A DNA stretch of 64,000 bases from Alkalihalobacillus sp. LMS39 (GCF_022812285.1 NZ_CP093300.1:3844001-3908000), one strand, 5' to 3'. Counted from the stretch's first letter, positions 24,132 through 33,885 are shown. Made by a program: numbers and translations. The notes: generated from the letters alone by a model not told the origin.

Positions 24132-26306
24132 CTATCCAGTTAGCACTTTATACTTTTTCTCTTCTTCCTTTTGTTGCTGATGAACAGGACGTATGGAGAC
24201 TGCACTTACTTTAAATTCAGGCATGCGACAGACCGGATCTAAAGCAGGGCTTGTGACGCGGTTAATCGATTGAAGGTCTCCCCAATGAAACGGTACGAAA
24301 ATCGTATCTTCTCGTATTCCTTCCGTAAATCGACTTTTCACAACAGCTGTTCCCCGTACTGATTCAATTCGAATTAACTTGCCTTCTTCAATCCCATATT
24401 TTTTCGCTGTGTTCGGATGAATTTCTACAAACGCGTCCATACTTCGCTGTACAAGATCATGACTTCTTCTCGTTTGAACTCCTGTTAAATAATGCTCCAT
24501 AACCCGTCCAGTTGTTAATACTAACGGATATTTTTTTGATGGGGCTTCTTTTGGATATTGGAACTCTAGATTTGTGAATGAGGCTAAGGAATCTGTTGTC
24601 ATAAACGAAGATTCAAATAAACGTCTTGTTCCATTGTCTTCTTCTTTTGGACAGGGCCAAAACACGCCTTTTTCTTCTTTTATTCGCTCATAGGTAATGC
24701 CGTAATAATCGGCGACACCACCTTTACTTGCTAAACGAAGTTCGTTAAAAATCTCTTCTGCAGACTCATAAGAAAACCACTTTTCTTTTCCTAATGCCCT
24801 CCCGAGTTCACATAAAATCGCCCAATCATGTTTAACGTCTTGTGGTGCTTTTCGTTCTGCTTCACGGAAAACAACACGTCCTTCTAGATTTGTCATCGTT
24901 CCTTCATCTTCTAAATAAGATGTGCACGGTAAAATAATATCAGCCATTTTTGCTGTTTCAGAAATAAACATATCAACAACAACTAAAAAATCTAATTTCT
25001 CCAGTGCCTTTTGTACAAATAAACTATTTGGGGTAGACACAATTGGATTGGATGCCATAACAAATAATGCTTTAATTTCTTCTTCATCAATTTTCTCCAT
25101 CATTTCATATGCAGAAACGCCTTTTCGCGGTAATTCCGATTCATCTACTTCCCATACCGAAGCAATATATTCACGATGTTCTTTATTTTCAATCGAGCGA
25201 TACCCTGGAAGTTGGTCGGCTTTTTGACCATGTTCTCTTCCTCCTTGGCCGTTTCCTTGTCCTGTAATCGCACCATACCCACAAGCATACTTTCCAATTT
25301 TGCCTGTCGCTAACACAAGGTTTAAAAACTGTCGTACATTTTGGTGGCCACTTGCATGTTGTTCGACACCACGTGCAGTAAAAACCATGCCTGTTTCTGC
25401 TTTTCCATACTCTCTTGCGGCTTTTTCAATATCAGCTTGTGCTATGCCTGTTTCTTTTTCCACTGTTGCTAACGATACGGTTTTGACTTGCTCTTTTACT
25501 TCAGCAAATCCTTTTGTTCGTTCCTGAACAAACGAATGATCCACATAATCTTCCTCAATAATGACCTTTAGCATTCCAATAACAACATTGGCATCCATTC
25601 CTGGCTTCACTTTTAAATGCAAATCCGCTAGTTTTGTTGTCGCGGTTTCACGTGGGTCAATCGCGATTATAAACGCACCATTTTTTTTCGCTTTACGGAA
25701 ATAAGGCATCATCGTCGGCTGACATTCAGCTATATTCGTTCCCGCTAAAATAATACATTTTGCGTCGGCAATTTCCGATAACTCATTTGTAATGCCTCGG
25801 TCAATACCAAACACTGCAACTTGAGCAGAAGCCGCAGCACTCATGCAAAATCGTCCATTGTAATCTATATATTTGGTCCCTAGTCCAACTCTAGCAAACT
25901 TTCCTAGCAAGTAGGCTTCTTCATTTGTTAACGAGCCACCACCATAAACACCAATCGAATCTTTTCCATATTCCGCTTGCAAGTCTTGCCATTTTTCTGC
26001 AATCACTTCTAACGCAAGTTCCCACGAAACACTAACGAACTCACCATCAATATTCACAACCGGTGTTTTCAATCGTTCTCCGTTGATAACATGTTGATGA
26101 GCAAAAAGACCTTTCATACACAATCTGCCTTCTGATGTTGGGTCTTGTTTATTCGGCTTTGCTTTAAAACGATTTCTTTTTACAATTCGCTCTTCAATAA
26201 GTTCCATTGAGCATTGCATACTACAATATGGACAGCGCGCGTGTAAAATGGCTTCTGAGCTTTCTTTCATTTGCTTTTCTCTGAAATATTTTATGAGATC
26301 GCTCAT
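24132..26306 (-). CDS. nasC: Assimilatory nitrate reductase catalytic subunit
   Basis: A 724-residue molybdopterin oxidoreductase that reduces nitrate to nitrite in the cytoplasm. The 4Fe-4S motif is Cys25-X2-Cys28-X3-Cys32 with the fourth Cys in GRLCMKG. The body carries NGRFCMSAAASAQ, ACGYGAITGQGNGQGGREHG and the C-terminal MGD-binding region HPNTAKKYGIEEG. Length and lack of a twin-arginine signal fit NasC/NarB rather than Nar or Nap. ATG at 26306 follows AAGGAGG. It lies downstream of nirB-nirD, so nitrite is passed to the enzyme of the same operon. A formate dehydrogenase is less likely given the context. Confidence 0.88.
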   Translation of the reverse strand: MSDLIKYFREKQMKESSEAILHARCPYCSMQCSMELIEERIVKRNRFKAKPNKQDPTSEGRLCMKGLFAHQHVINGERLKTPVVNIDGEFVSVSWELALEVIAEKWQDLQAEYGKDSIGVYGGGSLTNEEAYLLGKFARVGLGTKYIDYNGRFCMSAAASAQVAVFGIDRGITNELSEIADAKCIILAGTNIAECQPTMMPYFRKAKKNGAFIIAIDPRETATTKLADLHLKVKPGMDANVVIGMLKVIIEEDYVDHSFVQERTKGFAEVKEQVKTVSLATVEKETGIAQADIEKAAREYGKAETGMVFTARGVEQHASGHQNVRQFLNLVLATGKIGKYACGYGAITGQGNGQGGREHGQKADQLPGYRSIENKEHREYIASVWEVDESELPRKGVSAYEMMEKIDEEEIKALFVMASNPIVSTPNSLFVQKALEKLDFLVVVDMFISETAKMADIILPCTSYLEDEGTMTNLEGRVVFREAERKAPQDVKHDWAILCELGRALGKEKWFSYESAEEIFNELRLASKGGVADYYGITYERIKEEKGVFWPCPKEEDNGTRRLFESSFMTTDSLASFTNLEFQYPKEAPSKKYPLVLTTGRVMEHYLTGVQTRRSHDLVQRSMDAFVEIHPNTAKKYGIEEGKLIRIESVRGTAVVKSRFTEGIREDTIFVPFHWGDLQSINRVTSPALDPVCRMPEFKVSAVSIRPVHQQQKEEEKKYKVLTG

Positions 26307-26355
26307 CAAGAAACCTCCTTTCCTCTTCTGTATTTCTTGATCGTTCGTAGGAAGA

Positions 26356-26382
26356 GACAAGGTAAGCCATTCTTACCTTGTC
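26356..26382. other. Intercistronic hairpin between nirD and nasC
   Basis: The perfect 11-base stem GACAAGGTAAG / CTTACCTTGTC with a five-base loop fills most of the 84-base gap between the two genes. No T-run follows. Confidence 0.65.
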
Positions 26383-26390
26383 TTGTCTTC

Positions 26391-26714
26391 TTATATCGTA
26401 ATAAAAACATCTTCTTCTTCAACCGTCACCTGATATGTTCTCACACAGCCGTCATCTGGCTTTTGTACTTCGCCACTATCTAAATCAATTTTCCAATCAT
26501 GAAGTGGACAAAAGACATGCTCACCACTGACAATCCCTTGAGACAATGGTCCATTTTTATGAGGACAACGATTTTCTACTGCACGCATTTTCCCATTCGA
26601 TAAACGGAAAATCGCAATATGATGTTCGCCAATTATAACTTCTTTTCCAACCTTTATTGGATAGTCTGTCACTTTTCCAATGTTGACTTTTTTCGCATCT
26701 TTTAGTGTATTCAT
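26391..26714 (-). CDS. nirD: Nitrite reductase small subunit NirD (Rieske-type)
   Basis: A 107-residue Rieske [2Fe-2S] protein with ligands in CPHKNGPLSQG and CPLHDWKIDL. It is the small subunit of the cytoplasmic NADH-dependent assimilatory nitrite reductase. It follows nirB with a 17-base gap, as in most Bacillaceae. Confidence 0.93.
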   Translation of the reverse strand: MNTLKDAKKVNIGKVTDYPIKVGKEVIIGEHHIAIFRLSNGKMRAVENRCPHKNGPLSQGIVSGEHVFCPLHDWKIDLDSGEVQKPDDGCVRTYQVTVEEEDVFITI

Positions 26715-26731
26715 ACATACCCCCCCTTAAA

Positions 26732-29164
26732 TTAAGATTGAACGACTTTCACTTTGTTGTTTGAGAATAAAGATTGTTTTAACTCTTCACTTCCAATAAT
26801 CTCTTCCCATGGGTCATGAAGAACAGATAAGGCTGTATTCATACGTTCACTTAAAGCTTGACGATTAGCGTCATCTTCAATAATTTCTGTTCTAATCTGT
26901 TCAAGGCCATAGCGTTCAACCCAAGGAGCAGTACGCTCTAAATATCTCGCTGTTTCACGGTATAGCTGTAAATAAGCCGCTGTAATTTCTAACACTTCTT
27001 CAGACGTTTTTACTTTACAAAGCAAATCGGCTTTTCTAAGCTCTGTCCCACCATTTCCACCAACGTAAATTTCCCATGCCCCTTCAACACCTACGATCCC
27101 TAAATCTTTAATTCCTGACTCGGCACAATTTCGTGGACACGCTGACACAGCCATTTTTACTTTATGTGGTGTTTGAAGTCGTTCAAACTTCTTCTCGAGG
27201 GCAATTCCCATTCCAATTGAATCTTGTGTTCCAAAGCGACAGAAATTTTCTCCTACACATGTTTTCACTGTTCGAAGTGATTTTCCGTATGCATAACCAG
27301 AAGGCATATCAAGTTCTTTCCAAACACTTGGTAAATCTTCTTTTTTCACCCCGAACAAATCAATCCGTTGCCCCCCCGTAATTTTCATAAGAGGTACATC
27401 ATATTTATCGGCCACATCTGCAATTCTTCTCAGTTCAGAAGAGTTGGTAACCCCGCCATACATCCGTGGAACAACCGAATATGTTCCGTCTTTCTGAATA
27501 TTAGCGTGCATTCTTTCGTTAACAAATCGGGATTCTCTCTCGTCTTCATGAATTGTCGGGTGCACCATTCCTAAATAATAGTTAATGGCTGGACGACATT
27601 TTGAACACCCTTCTTCTGTTTTCCAACCTAGAACGTTCATCACTTCTTTTGTATGTGTTAATCCTTTTGCACGAATTTCATCAACTACCTCTTCATGAGT
27701 TAAAGTCGTACACCCACAAAGGGTTTGTTTTTGATCCGCCCCATCAAACTCATCACCTAGTGTTAACTCTAATAATTCTGCAATCATCGGCTTACACGTA
27801 CCACAAGAACGGCCGGCATTTGTACAGCCACTAACTTCCTCAACCGAACACATTCCATCAACTTTAATCGAATTGACGATCTCCCCTTTTGAAACCCCAT
27901 TACAGCCACAAACGGTATCACTATCAGCCATAGAAGCAACGATGCTTTCACCTGATGTGGAACCATCTTGTAAAATCGAGATCGGAGCCATATCTGATAC
28001 ATCTGCCCCATCTTGAATCATATTAAATAGCTTTGGACCTTCTTTTGTGTCTCCAAATAATACGGCACCAACCACTTTATTATCGCGGATCATCACTTTC
28101 TTATACATGCCTTCAAATTCATCATACACGCGAACACTTCTTGTTGATCCGTCATCGATAAATTCACCAGCAGAAAAGACGTTAACACCGGATACTTTTA
28201 ATTTGGTCGATAAAACAGAACCTTCATATCCAACATTAGCCTCTTCACCACAAATTCGTTTCGCTAATACTTTCCCTTGTTCCCAAAGTGGCGCCACAAG
28301 TCCGTATACGATTTCACGGTGTTCTGCACATTCCCCTACAGCAAAGACTCCGTCAGCACTCGTTTCCATAAAGTCATTGACAACAATTCCTCGGTTCACT
28401 TCAATGCCACTTGCTTTAGCGACATCGACATTTGGTTTAATTCCAACTGCCATCACAACTAAATCTGCTGTCGTTTCTGTTCCATCTTTAAATCGAACTT
28501 TTTTCACTCGATTTTTTCCGACTATCTCGGACGTTAACTTTGGCATTAAAAAGTTCATCCCTTGTTTTTCAAGCTCAATACGAAGTAAACGACCAGCATC
28601 TTGGTCAAGCTGCCGTTCCATTAAATAGTCTTGAATGTGGACAACATCAACTTTCATTCCTAAATTAATTAATCCACGTGCTGCTTCTAATCCTAGTAAT
28701 CCTCCACCGATGACAACTGCTTTTTTATAGTTTTCTGCTGCTTCAATCATCATTTCACAGTCTTTAATATTACGGAAAGCAATAACACCTTCTAAATCAG
28801 CACCTGGTAACGGAAGCATAAATGGATGTGAACCAGTCGCAATAATCGCATAGTCATAACTTACTTCTCTTCCTTTATCTGTGACTATTGTTTTCTTTTC
28901 TTTATCTAGTTTCATGACTGTTTCGCTAGTATAAAGCGTAATATTGTTTTCCTCATACCATTCAAGACTATTTAATTCAATATCTTTAATCGTTGTATCC
29001 CCTTGTAAAACCGTTGATAGCGCAATACGATTATAGTTTACATGAGGTTCACTCCCAAAGATTGTTATCTCAAATCTTTCTTTCCCACCAACTTTTATAA
29101 TTTCCTCTATCGCTCGGACGCCTGCCATACCATTCCCAATTAAAACTAGTTTTTGTTTCGCCAT
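26732..29164 (-). CDS. nirB: Nitrite reductase large subunit NirB
   Basis: An 810-residue NAD(P)H- and sirohaem-dependent enzyme that reduces nitrite to ammonium. In order: an FAD/NADH-binding half (LVLIGNGMAGVRAIEE at the N-terminus, AVVIGGGLLGLEAARGL near 145), two BFD-type [2Fe-2S] modules (CGCNGVSKGE with SCGTCKP; CGCTTLTHEE with CSKCRP), and the sirohaem/4Fe-4S part (TCVGENFCRFG and SACPRNCAES). ATG at 29164 follows GGGGGG; a TTG further up is rejected. A TnrA/GlnR-type site lies 44 bases upstream. Confidence 0.93.
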   Translation of the reverse strand: MAKQKLVLIGNGMAGVRAIEEIIKVGGKERFEITIFGSEPHVNYNRIALSTVLQGDTTIKDIELNSLEWYEENNITLYTSETVMKLDKEKKTIVTDKGREVSYDYAIIATGSHPFMLPLPGADLEGVIAFRNIKDCEMMIEAAENYKKAVVIGGGLLGLEAARGLINLGMKVDVVHIQDYLMERQLDQDAGRLLRIELEKQGMNFLMPKLTSEIVGKNRVKKVRFKDGTETTADLVVMAVGIKPNVDVAKASGIEVNRGIVVNDFMETSADGVFAVGECAEHREIVYGLVAPLWEQGKVLAKRICGEEANVGYEGSVLSTKLKVSGVNVFSAGEFIDDGSTRSVRVYDEFEGMYKKVMIRDNKVVGAVLFGDTKEGPKLFNMIQDGADVSDMAPISILQDGSTSGESIVASMADSDTVCGCNGVSKGEIVNSIKVDGMCSVEEVSGCTNAGRSCGTCKPMIAELLELTLGDEFDGADQKQTLCGCTTLTHEEVVDEIRAKGLTHTKEVMNVLGWKTEEGCSKCRPAINYYLGMVHPTIHEDERESRFVNERMHANIQKDGTYSVVPRMYGGVTNSSELRRIADVADKYDVPLMKITGGQRIDLFGVKKEDLPSVWKELDMPSGYAYGKSLRTVKTCVGENFCRFGTQDSIGMGIALEKKFERLQTPHKVKMAVSACPRNCAESGIKDLGIVGVEGAWEIYVGGNGGTELRKADLLCKVKTSEEVLEITAAYLQLYRETARYLERTAPWVERYGLEQIRTEIIEDDANRQALSERMNTALSVLHDPWEEIIGSEELKQSLFSNNKVKVVQS

Positions 29165-29207
29165 TATCGTTTCCCCCCATTTCAAATCGTACAGCCATTT
29201 TTTGCAA

Positions 29208-29224
29208 CGTCATATTTTGTTACA
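29208..29224 (-). promoter_or_regulatory. TnrA/GlnR box upstream of nirB
   Basis: On the minus strand TGTAACAAAATATGACG matches the consensus TGTNANAWWWTMTNACA at 13 of 14 defined positions (only the last base differs). It suggests nitrogen control of the nir-nas operon. Its centre is only about 50 bases from the ATG. The 29225-29429 stretch further up shows no other feature. Confidence 0.75.
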
Positions 29225-29429
29225 TTGCTTTCTCATGACCTATTTTCTGAAATCCCTATTGAACTCCTAATTCCCTTTGCGTTTCTTGTTCTTATTTTTG
29301 CATAGATAAATTCAGAATTGTTAAACAATGAAAGAAGATCTTACACTGTTTTTAATAGGGGGAGGCTTTGTTTTTTAATAATGAGGCTTGTTGACCTACT
29401 TTTGAAGGGAGTGCAGCAAGGGGTTATCG

Positions 29430-29612
29430 TTTCGGACATTTATTCCGCTATTCCATAATAAATACCACTTTTTAAAATGCTATTGGACATCAGTTCCGCT
29501 ATTGGAGCATTTGAGCCAAACAAAGTCTTTGTTTTTGTCATGTAACGGAACAGATGTCCGATAGCCTATGGAAAACGGTACTGTTTCTTGAAATAGGGGA
29601 TCATATGTCCTT
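29430..29612. repeat. 184-bp four-arm dyad repeat, copy C
   Basis: Forward units at about 29431 and 29482, reverse units at 29542 and 29592; spacings 51, 60 and 50. The fourth arm is degenerate (GGATCATATGTCC). Confidence 0.8.
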
Positions 29613-29688
29613 ATTGAATAGCTCACTTCACATACCAATGAAAAAAAGCCATCGATTTTTTTCTCGACAGCTTCTTCATAGGCACAGC

Positions 29689-30204
29689 TTATTTTCGGTC
29701 TTTGCGAATTTCTCTTATGACATGAGCCAGTTCGGGAATAATGATTTTAGTCATCGCTAAGCGAACTGCTCCACTTGAACCAGGCATTGAAAATACAGCT
29801 GTATTTCCTCTTACTCCTGCAACCGCTCGGCTCAAAATCGATGCTGTTCCGATATCTTCGGTGTAACTTAAATATCGAAATAGCTCACCAAAACCAGGAA
29901 TGACTTTATCAAGACTAGCATCAACCGCTTCATAAGTTGTATCTCGTAACGCTAACCCTGTTCCCCCGTTGATTAACACCGCATCAATGTCCTCACGTTC
30001 ACTTGCGCTCATAATCCAACGTTGTACTTCACTATACTCGTCTTTCACAATTGCATAATCTCTCACTTCATAATTTGCTTCCTCTAGTAGTTCATGTATA
30101 AGATGGCCACTTTTATCCGTTTCTGTTGTCCGCGTATCTGATACCGTTACAACTAAACAACGGACAACAGTCGGCGCTTCCTTTCGATGTTCCTCAACTG
30201 ACAT
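29689..30204 (-). CDS. moaB: Molybdenum cofactor biosynthesis protein MoaB
   Basis: A 171-residue MogA/MoaB-type protein of molybdopterin adenylylation. Motifs: VTVSDTRTTETDKSG near the N-terminus, INGGTGLALRDTTYEAV in the middle and MPGSSGAVRLAM near the C-terminus. ATG at 30204 follows a G-rich site. It is divergent from moaC with 89 bases between the starts, so both may share a control region. It supplies cofactor for nasC. Confidence 0.92.
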   Translation of the reverse strand: MSVEEHRKEAPTVVRCLVVTVSDTRTTETDKSGHLIHELLEEANYEVRDYAIVKDEYSEVQRWIMSASEREDIDAVLINGGTGLALRDTTYEAVDASLDKVIPGFGELFRYLSYTEDIGTASILSRAVAGVRGNTAVFSMPGSSGAVRLAMTKIIIPELAHVIREIRKDRK

Positions 30205-30293
30205 CCTCTCCACCCCCACGATAAGTTGTCCCTATTTTATCATAGGAGTAGACATGTTAAAATAATGGCATGACAAATAAAGGAGGCTTTTTA

Positions 30294-30779
30294 ATGGCAG
30301 AGTTCACCCATTTTAATGAAGAAGGTAGAGCCAAAATGGTCGACATTTCTCCAAAGCACGTCACCGTACGAACAGCTGTAGCCCATTCAAGTGTTCAAGT
30401 GAATGATGAAATATATGAAAAAATTAAAACGGGTCAAATGGGAAAAGGAGATGTATTAGCTGTCGCTCAAGTCGCTGGAATTATGGCAGCCAAAAATACG
30501 GCTAACTGGATTCCAATGTGCCACCCGCTTTCATTACAAGGGGTCAATATTTCGTTTTCTTGGGAAGAATCAGAACAGAAAACTTTACATATTACAGTAG
30601 AAGTGAAAACAGAAGGAAAAACGGGAGTTGAAATGGAAGCTTTAACCGCCGCTTCTGCGACAGCGTTAACGGTATATGATATGTGCAAAGCCGTTGATAA
30701 AGGCATGATTATCGGCCCGACTTATTTACAAGAAAAAACGGGTGGCAAAAATGGTGATTTTTCACGCAATCTAAAATAG
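30294..30779 (+). CDS. moaC: Cyclic pyranopterin monophosphate synthase MoaC
   Basis: A 161-residue enzyme acting after MoaA to make cyclic pyranopterin monophosphate. Family motifs: [29 protein letters not shown] and [21 protein letters not shown], with the active-site Lys/Asp in [11 protein letters not shown] at 30294 follows AAAGGAGG. moaA, moaD, moaE and moeA are not in the window. Confidence 0.94.
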   Translation: MAEFTHFNEEGRAKMVDISPKHVTVRTAVAHSSVQVNDEIYEKIKTGQMGKGDVLAVAQVAGIMAAKNTANWIPMCHPLSLQGVNISFSWEESEQKTLHITVEVKTEGKTGVEMEALTAASATALTVYDMCKAVDKGMIIGPTYLQEKTGGKNGDFSRNLK

Positions 30780-30790
30780 ACGACAAGACG

Positions 30791-30836
30791 AAAATAAGCA
30801 GCCGTCACTAAATCAGAGTGATCGCTGCTTATTTTT
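30791..30836. terminator. Bidirectional terminator between moaC and minD
   Basis: The stem AAAATAAGCAGC-TCACT / AGTGA-GCTGCTTATTTT has an A-run on the left and T-run on the right and serves both convergent genes. Confidence 0.93.
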
Positions 30837-30842
30837 CTTTTT

Positions 30843-31646
30843 TTATGGACGTATCCCAAAAAACTTTTTCACTTTGGAAAACATTCCTTTTTGTCCATCA
30901 ATCGCCATTAATGGCACAGTTTCCCCAAGAATTCTTCTTGCGATGTTACGATAAGCAATCGCAGCTTTACTTGATGGGAATAATGCGACAGGTTCACCAT
31001 TGTTAGAATGCTTAATCACATCATCATCATCAACGACAATGCCAAGAAGCTCAATCGCAAGAATTGATACAATTTCATCAACGTCTAACATATCACCATT
31101 TTTCATCATGTGATTGCGAATTCGATTGACGACTAGTTTTGGAGATTCAATATCTTCTTTTTCTAGTAATCCGATAATACGGTCTGCATCTCTAACAGCC
31201 GATATTTCTGGTGTTGTGACAACAACAGCACGATCGGCCCCGGCAATCGCATTTTTAAACCCTTGTTCAATTCCAGCAGGGCAATCAATAATAATATAAT
31301 CATAGTCTTGTTTTAATTCTTCTACAATTTTTTTCATTTGATGTGGTTGAACAGATGATTTATCTTTTGTTTGTGCCGCTGGTAACAAAGTTAAACATTC
31401 AAATCGCTTGTCCTTAATTAACGCTTGCTGAAGACGACAGCGTTCTTCTACCACATCGACTAAATCATAAATAATCCGGTTTTCCAATCCCATCACAACA
31501 TCTAAATTGCGCAAACCAATATCTGTATCAATTAAGCAAACTTTTTTACCTGAAAGGGCAAGAGATGTCCCTATGTTTGCTGAGGTCGTTGTTTTTCCAA
31601 CTCCCCCTTTACCTGAAGTAATGACGATAGCCTCTCCCACACTCAT
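30843..31646 (-). CDS. minD: Septum site-determining ATPase MinD
   Basis: A 267-residue membrane-associated ATPase of the Min system that places the division septum. It has the deviant Walker A GKGGVGKTTTSANIG, the switch IIIDCPAGIE and the C-terminal amphipathic helix KGMFSKVKKFFGI for membrane binding. It follows minC with a 28-base gap. Confidence 0.96.
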   Translation of the reverse strand: MSVGEAIVITSGKGGVGKTTTSANIGTSLALSGKKVCLIDTDIGLRNLDVVMGLENRIIYDLVDVVEERCRLQQALIKDKRFECLTLLPAAQTKDKSSVQPHQMKKIVEELKQDYDYIIIDCPAGIEQGFKNAIAGADRAVVVTTPEISAVRDADRIIGLLEKEDIESPKLVVNRIRNHMMKNGDMLDVDEIVSILAIELLGIVVDDDDVIKHSNNGEPVALFPSSKAAIAYRNIARRILGETVPLMAIDGQKGMFSKVKKFFGIRP

Positions 31647-31674
31647 TTCCCCTTTCCTTCATACATAAAATGAA

Positions 31675-32361
31675 CTAATTCAATTCAATAAAATTCGTTA
31701 ACATAGGACGAAGATGATATAGCAATTGAATTTTATCTACGAGGACTTTGTTTTCTGTTTCATGTATGTATGCACATTCCATTTCACTCGCCACTTGCTC
31801 TGTCCGATTCGGCTGTTCAGCAAGCTCATCTGCAATGATCAAATGAGAGGGTTCCATTCGCGAAGCACAAATAATAGCTTCTCGATTTCCCTCGCAACCA
31901 GCATGGGCAGCTCCTCTTAATGCCCCCATTATAAATACATTTCCTGTTGCCATCACTTTACCACCCGGATTAACATCACCGATGAGTAATACATCGCCTC
32001 TAATTTCGAGAACTTGTCCTGAGCGGATAACTTTAGCAACGGTGACGACTTGCTTTTCACGACGAATTTTTTCAGCTTCTTCTTTTGTAATAATATTTGA
32101 GTCAATTTTCTCAATTCGCAATTGATTGTCTTTGACAATAACGTCACGTAATTGAGTTTCCTGATCTTTTGTAAGAAAACGATTGCCGACAATAACATTC
32201 ACTAAAGCTTGGCGTCCTTCATCGTTTTGCTGATAATGTTTTGAAGATAGTTTCTCTTTTAACTCTACTATCAAGTCAGAGAAAGAACAACCATCATCAA
32301 GTAAAAAGTTTAATCCTTCTTTTGTACCTTTTATTGTAACATGATGTTTTTTTTGCGACAT
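31675..32361 (-). CDS. minC: Septum site-determining protein MinC
   Basis: A 228-residue FtsZ-polymerisation inhibitor. The N-terminal domain (about 1-100) contacts FtsZ. The C-terminal beta-helix (about 105-210) contains GDVLLIGDVNPGGKVMATG and FIMGALRGAAHAGCEGN, the MinD-binding face. Usual length for Bacillus. Confidence 0.95.
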   Translation of the reverse strand: MSQKKHHVTIKGTKEGLNFLLDDGCSFSDLIVELKEKLSSKHYQQNDEGRQALVNVIVGNRFLTKDQETQLRDVIVKDNQLRIEKIDSNIITKEEAEKIRREKQVVTVAKVIRSGQVLEIRGDVLLIGDVNPGGKVMATGNVFIMGALRGAAHAGCEGNREAIICASRMEPSHLIIADELAEQPNRTEQVASEMECAYIHETENKVLVDKIQLLYHLRPMLTNFIELN

Positions 32362-32481
32362 TGATTCTGTTCACCTCAAGAGTGGTTGTACAATGATCCA
32401 TTGTAATACATTCAACAAAACTATTGCCAATCCTTTTTTTCATTCACTAGAACAAAGAATTTTTTCTTCTTTTTGTTTCCG

Positions 32482-33006
32482 TTATTTTTCTAGCTGTTTT
32501 TCGAATTCCTCTACATACCTGTTTAATTTTTGTAATGGAATGATGATAATCATACTAAACACAATATTAAAAATAAATGTAGGGAGAAAGCGCTCATAAA
32601 AAAATTGGTCTGGGCTAATATACGCTACGCCAAGCATCGTATACATCCCATACAAATAGTATTCTTGGATGGATACAGCCACCATGATAATACAAGCTAA
32701 AAGAAAAAAGCTTTGTTGCACTAGTTTATAAGGTAATGAGCATATGTAGCCAATAAGTCCCATTGAAAACATATACACCCCTAGAATTTCAGTATATACG
32801 ATATCATATAACAAGCCAAAAATTAGGCCGTAACTTACTCCAGAAACTCTTCCACGAAACGCACCGATAATGACAATGCCTATTAGTACTAGCCGTGGAA
32901 TGAGAACAAAAGAAGCTCCGTACCGTTCAGGTGAAAACACTTGAAACACTGTGCCCTCTAATATAAAAAACAAAAAAACAAGAGCTGGGAGAACAAAACG
33001 AATCAC
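32482..33006 (-). CDS. mreD: Rod shape-determining membrane protein MreD
   Basis: A 174-residue protein with five to six membrane helices that links MreB/MreC to the cell-wall elongation machinery. The family pattern GLIFGLLYDIVYTEILGVYMF is present (residues about 60-80). Its start overlaps mreC by four bases. Confidence 0.93.
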   Translation of the reverse strand: MIRFVLPALVFLFFILEGTVFQVFSPERYGASFVLIPRLVLIGIVIIGAFRGRVSGVSYGLIFGLLYDIVYTEILGVYMFSMGLIGYICSLPYKLVQQSFFLLACIIMVAVSIQEYYLYGMYTMLGVAYISPDQFFYERFLPTFIFNIVFSMIIIIPLQKLNRYVEEFEKQLEK

Positions 33007-33872
33007 ATCTCATCCTCCTCTTCAAGCTCTTCATCGAGTAATGAACTCAATCTTTCAATGACAAACACATAATCTAAATTGTAAAAGTCAGCGGCAGGTT
33101 CAATTAATGCATTTAACGTTAATCCGTACTCATCAGGTTCGACAGACACTACATGTCCAATCGGCAATCCACTAGGGAAAATTCCACCTTTTCCTGATGT
33201 CGTCACTAGCTGGTCTACTTCGACTTCTTTATCCATGGCTAGCTTTCTCATCATGAGTAGCCCGGTTTCTTGGTCATACCCTTCTATAAATCCAAGCACT
33301 TGTTCATCGCCATGGATCATAGCTGATACTCGATTTGTCCGGTCATAATCGGTAATTAATTGAACTCTAGATGTAAATGGACCAACACGGATTACTTTCC
33401 CGATAAAGCCTTCAGATGTCATGACTGCCATATTTAACTCGATTCCGTCATTTGAGCCTTTATTAATGGATATATACTCATTCCAGCGATCTGGGGTTCG
33501 TTGAATGACTAATGCTGTTCGCCTTTGATAATCCGACAAACTTTCGTCGATTTCCAACATTTTTCGCAATGTTTCATTTTCTGCTTTAAGAATATTACGT
33601 TCGCCTGCCACTTGTGCATATTCTTCTAATCTTGCTTTTAATACTTGATTTTCTTCATAGATTACTTTCATTTCGTTGACATTTTCAAAGAAACCCGCTA
33701 CGTAATGAGCGGGTTTAGAAAATAGGCTTTGCACCCAACCGACTGAATCCCTGAGAAACTGCTCTGGCCTTGTCAAGCCATCACGGTCACTCATGGAATA
33801 TCCAATTAATGCCACCAAAACGATTATACTAACTAACAATACAATTAGCCTCTTGTTAAAATATTGGGGCAT
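33003..33872 (-). CDS. mreC: Rod shape-determining protein MreC
   Basis: A 289-residue protein with one N-terminal membrane anchor (residues 9-25), a coiled coil (about 65-110, NEMKVIYEENQVLKARLEEY) and a beta-rich extracellular domain. The C-terminus is strongly acidic (LLDEELEEEDE), a lineage feature of unclear use. It lies in the mreB-mreC-mreD operon. Confidence 0.94.
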   Translation of the reverse strand: MPQYFNKRLIVLLVSIIVLVALIGYSMSDRDGLTRPEQFLRDSVGWVQSLFSKPAHYVAGFFENVNEMKVIYEENQVLKARLEEYAQVAGERNILKAENETLRKMLEIDESLSDYQRRTALVIQRTPDRWNEYISINKGSNDGIELNMAVMTSEGFIGKVIRVGPFTSRVQLITDYDRTNRVSAMIHGDEQVLGFIEGYDQETGLLMMRKLAMDKEVEVDQLVTTSGKGGIFPSGLPIGHVVSVEPDEYGLTLNALIEPAADFYNLDYVFVIERLSSLLDEELEEEDEM

Positions 33873-33885
33873 ACTCTACACCTAC

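Noticed and set aside
28047-28628. Plus-strand ORF of 193 codons opposite nirB
   Set aside because: Antisense frame of a long conserved gene, without ribosome binding site or family features.
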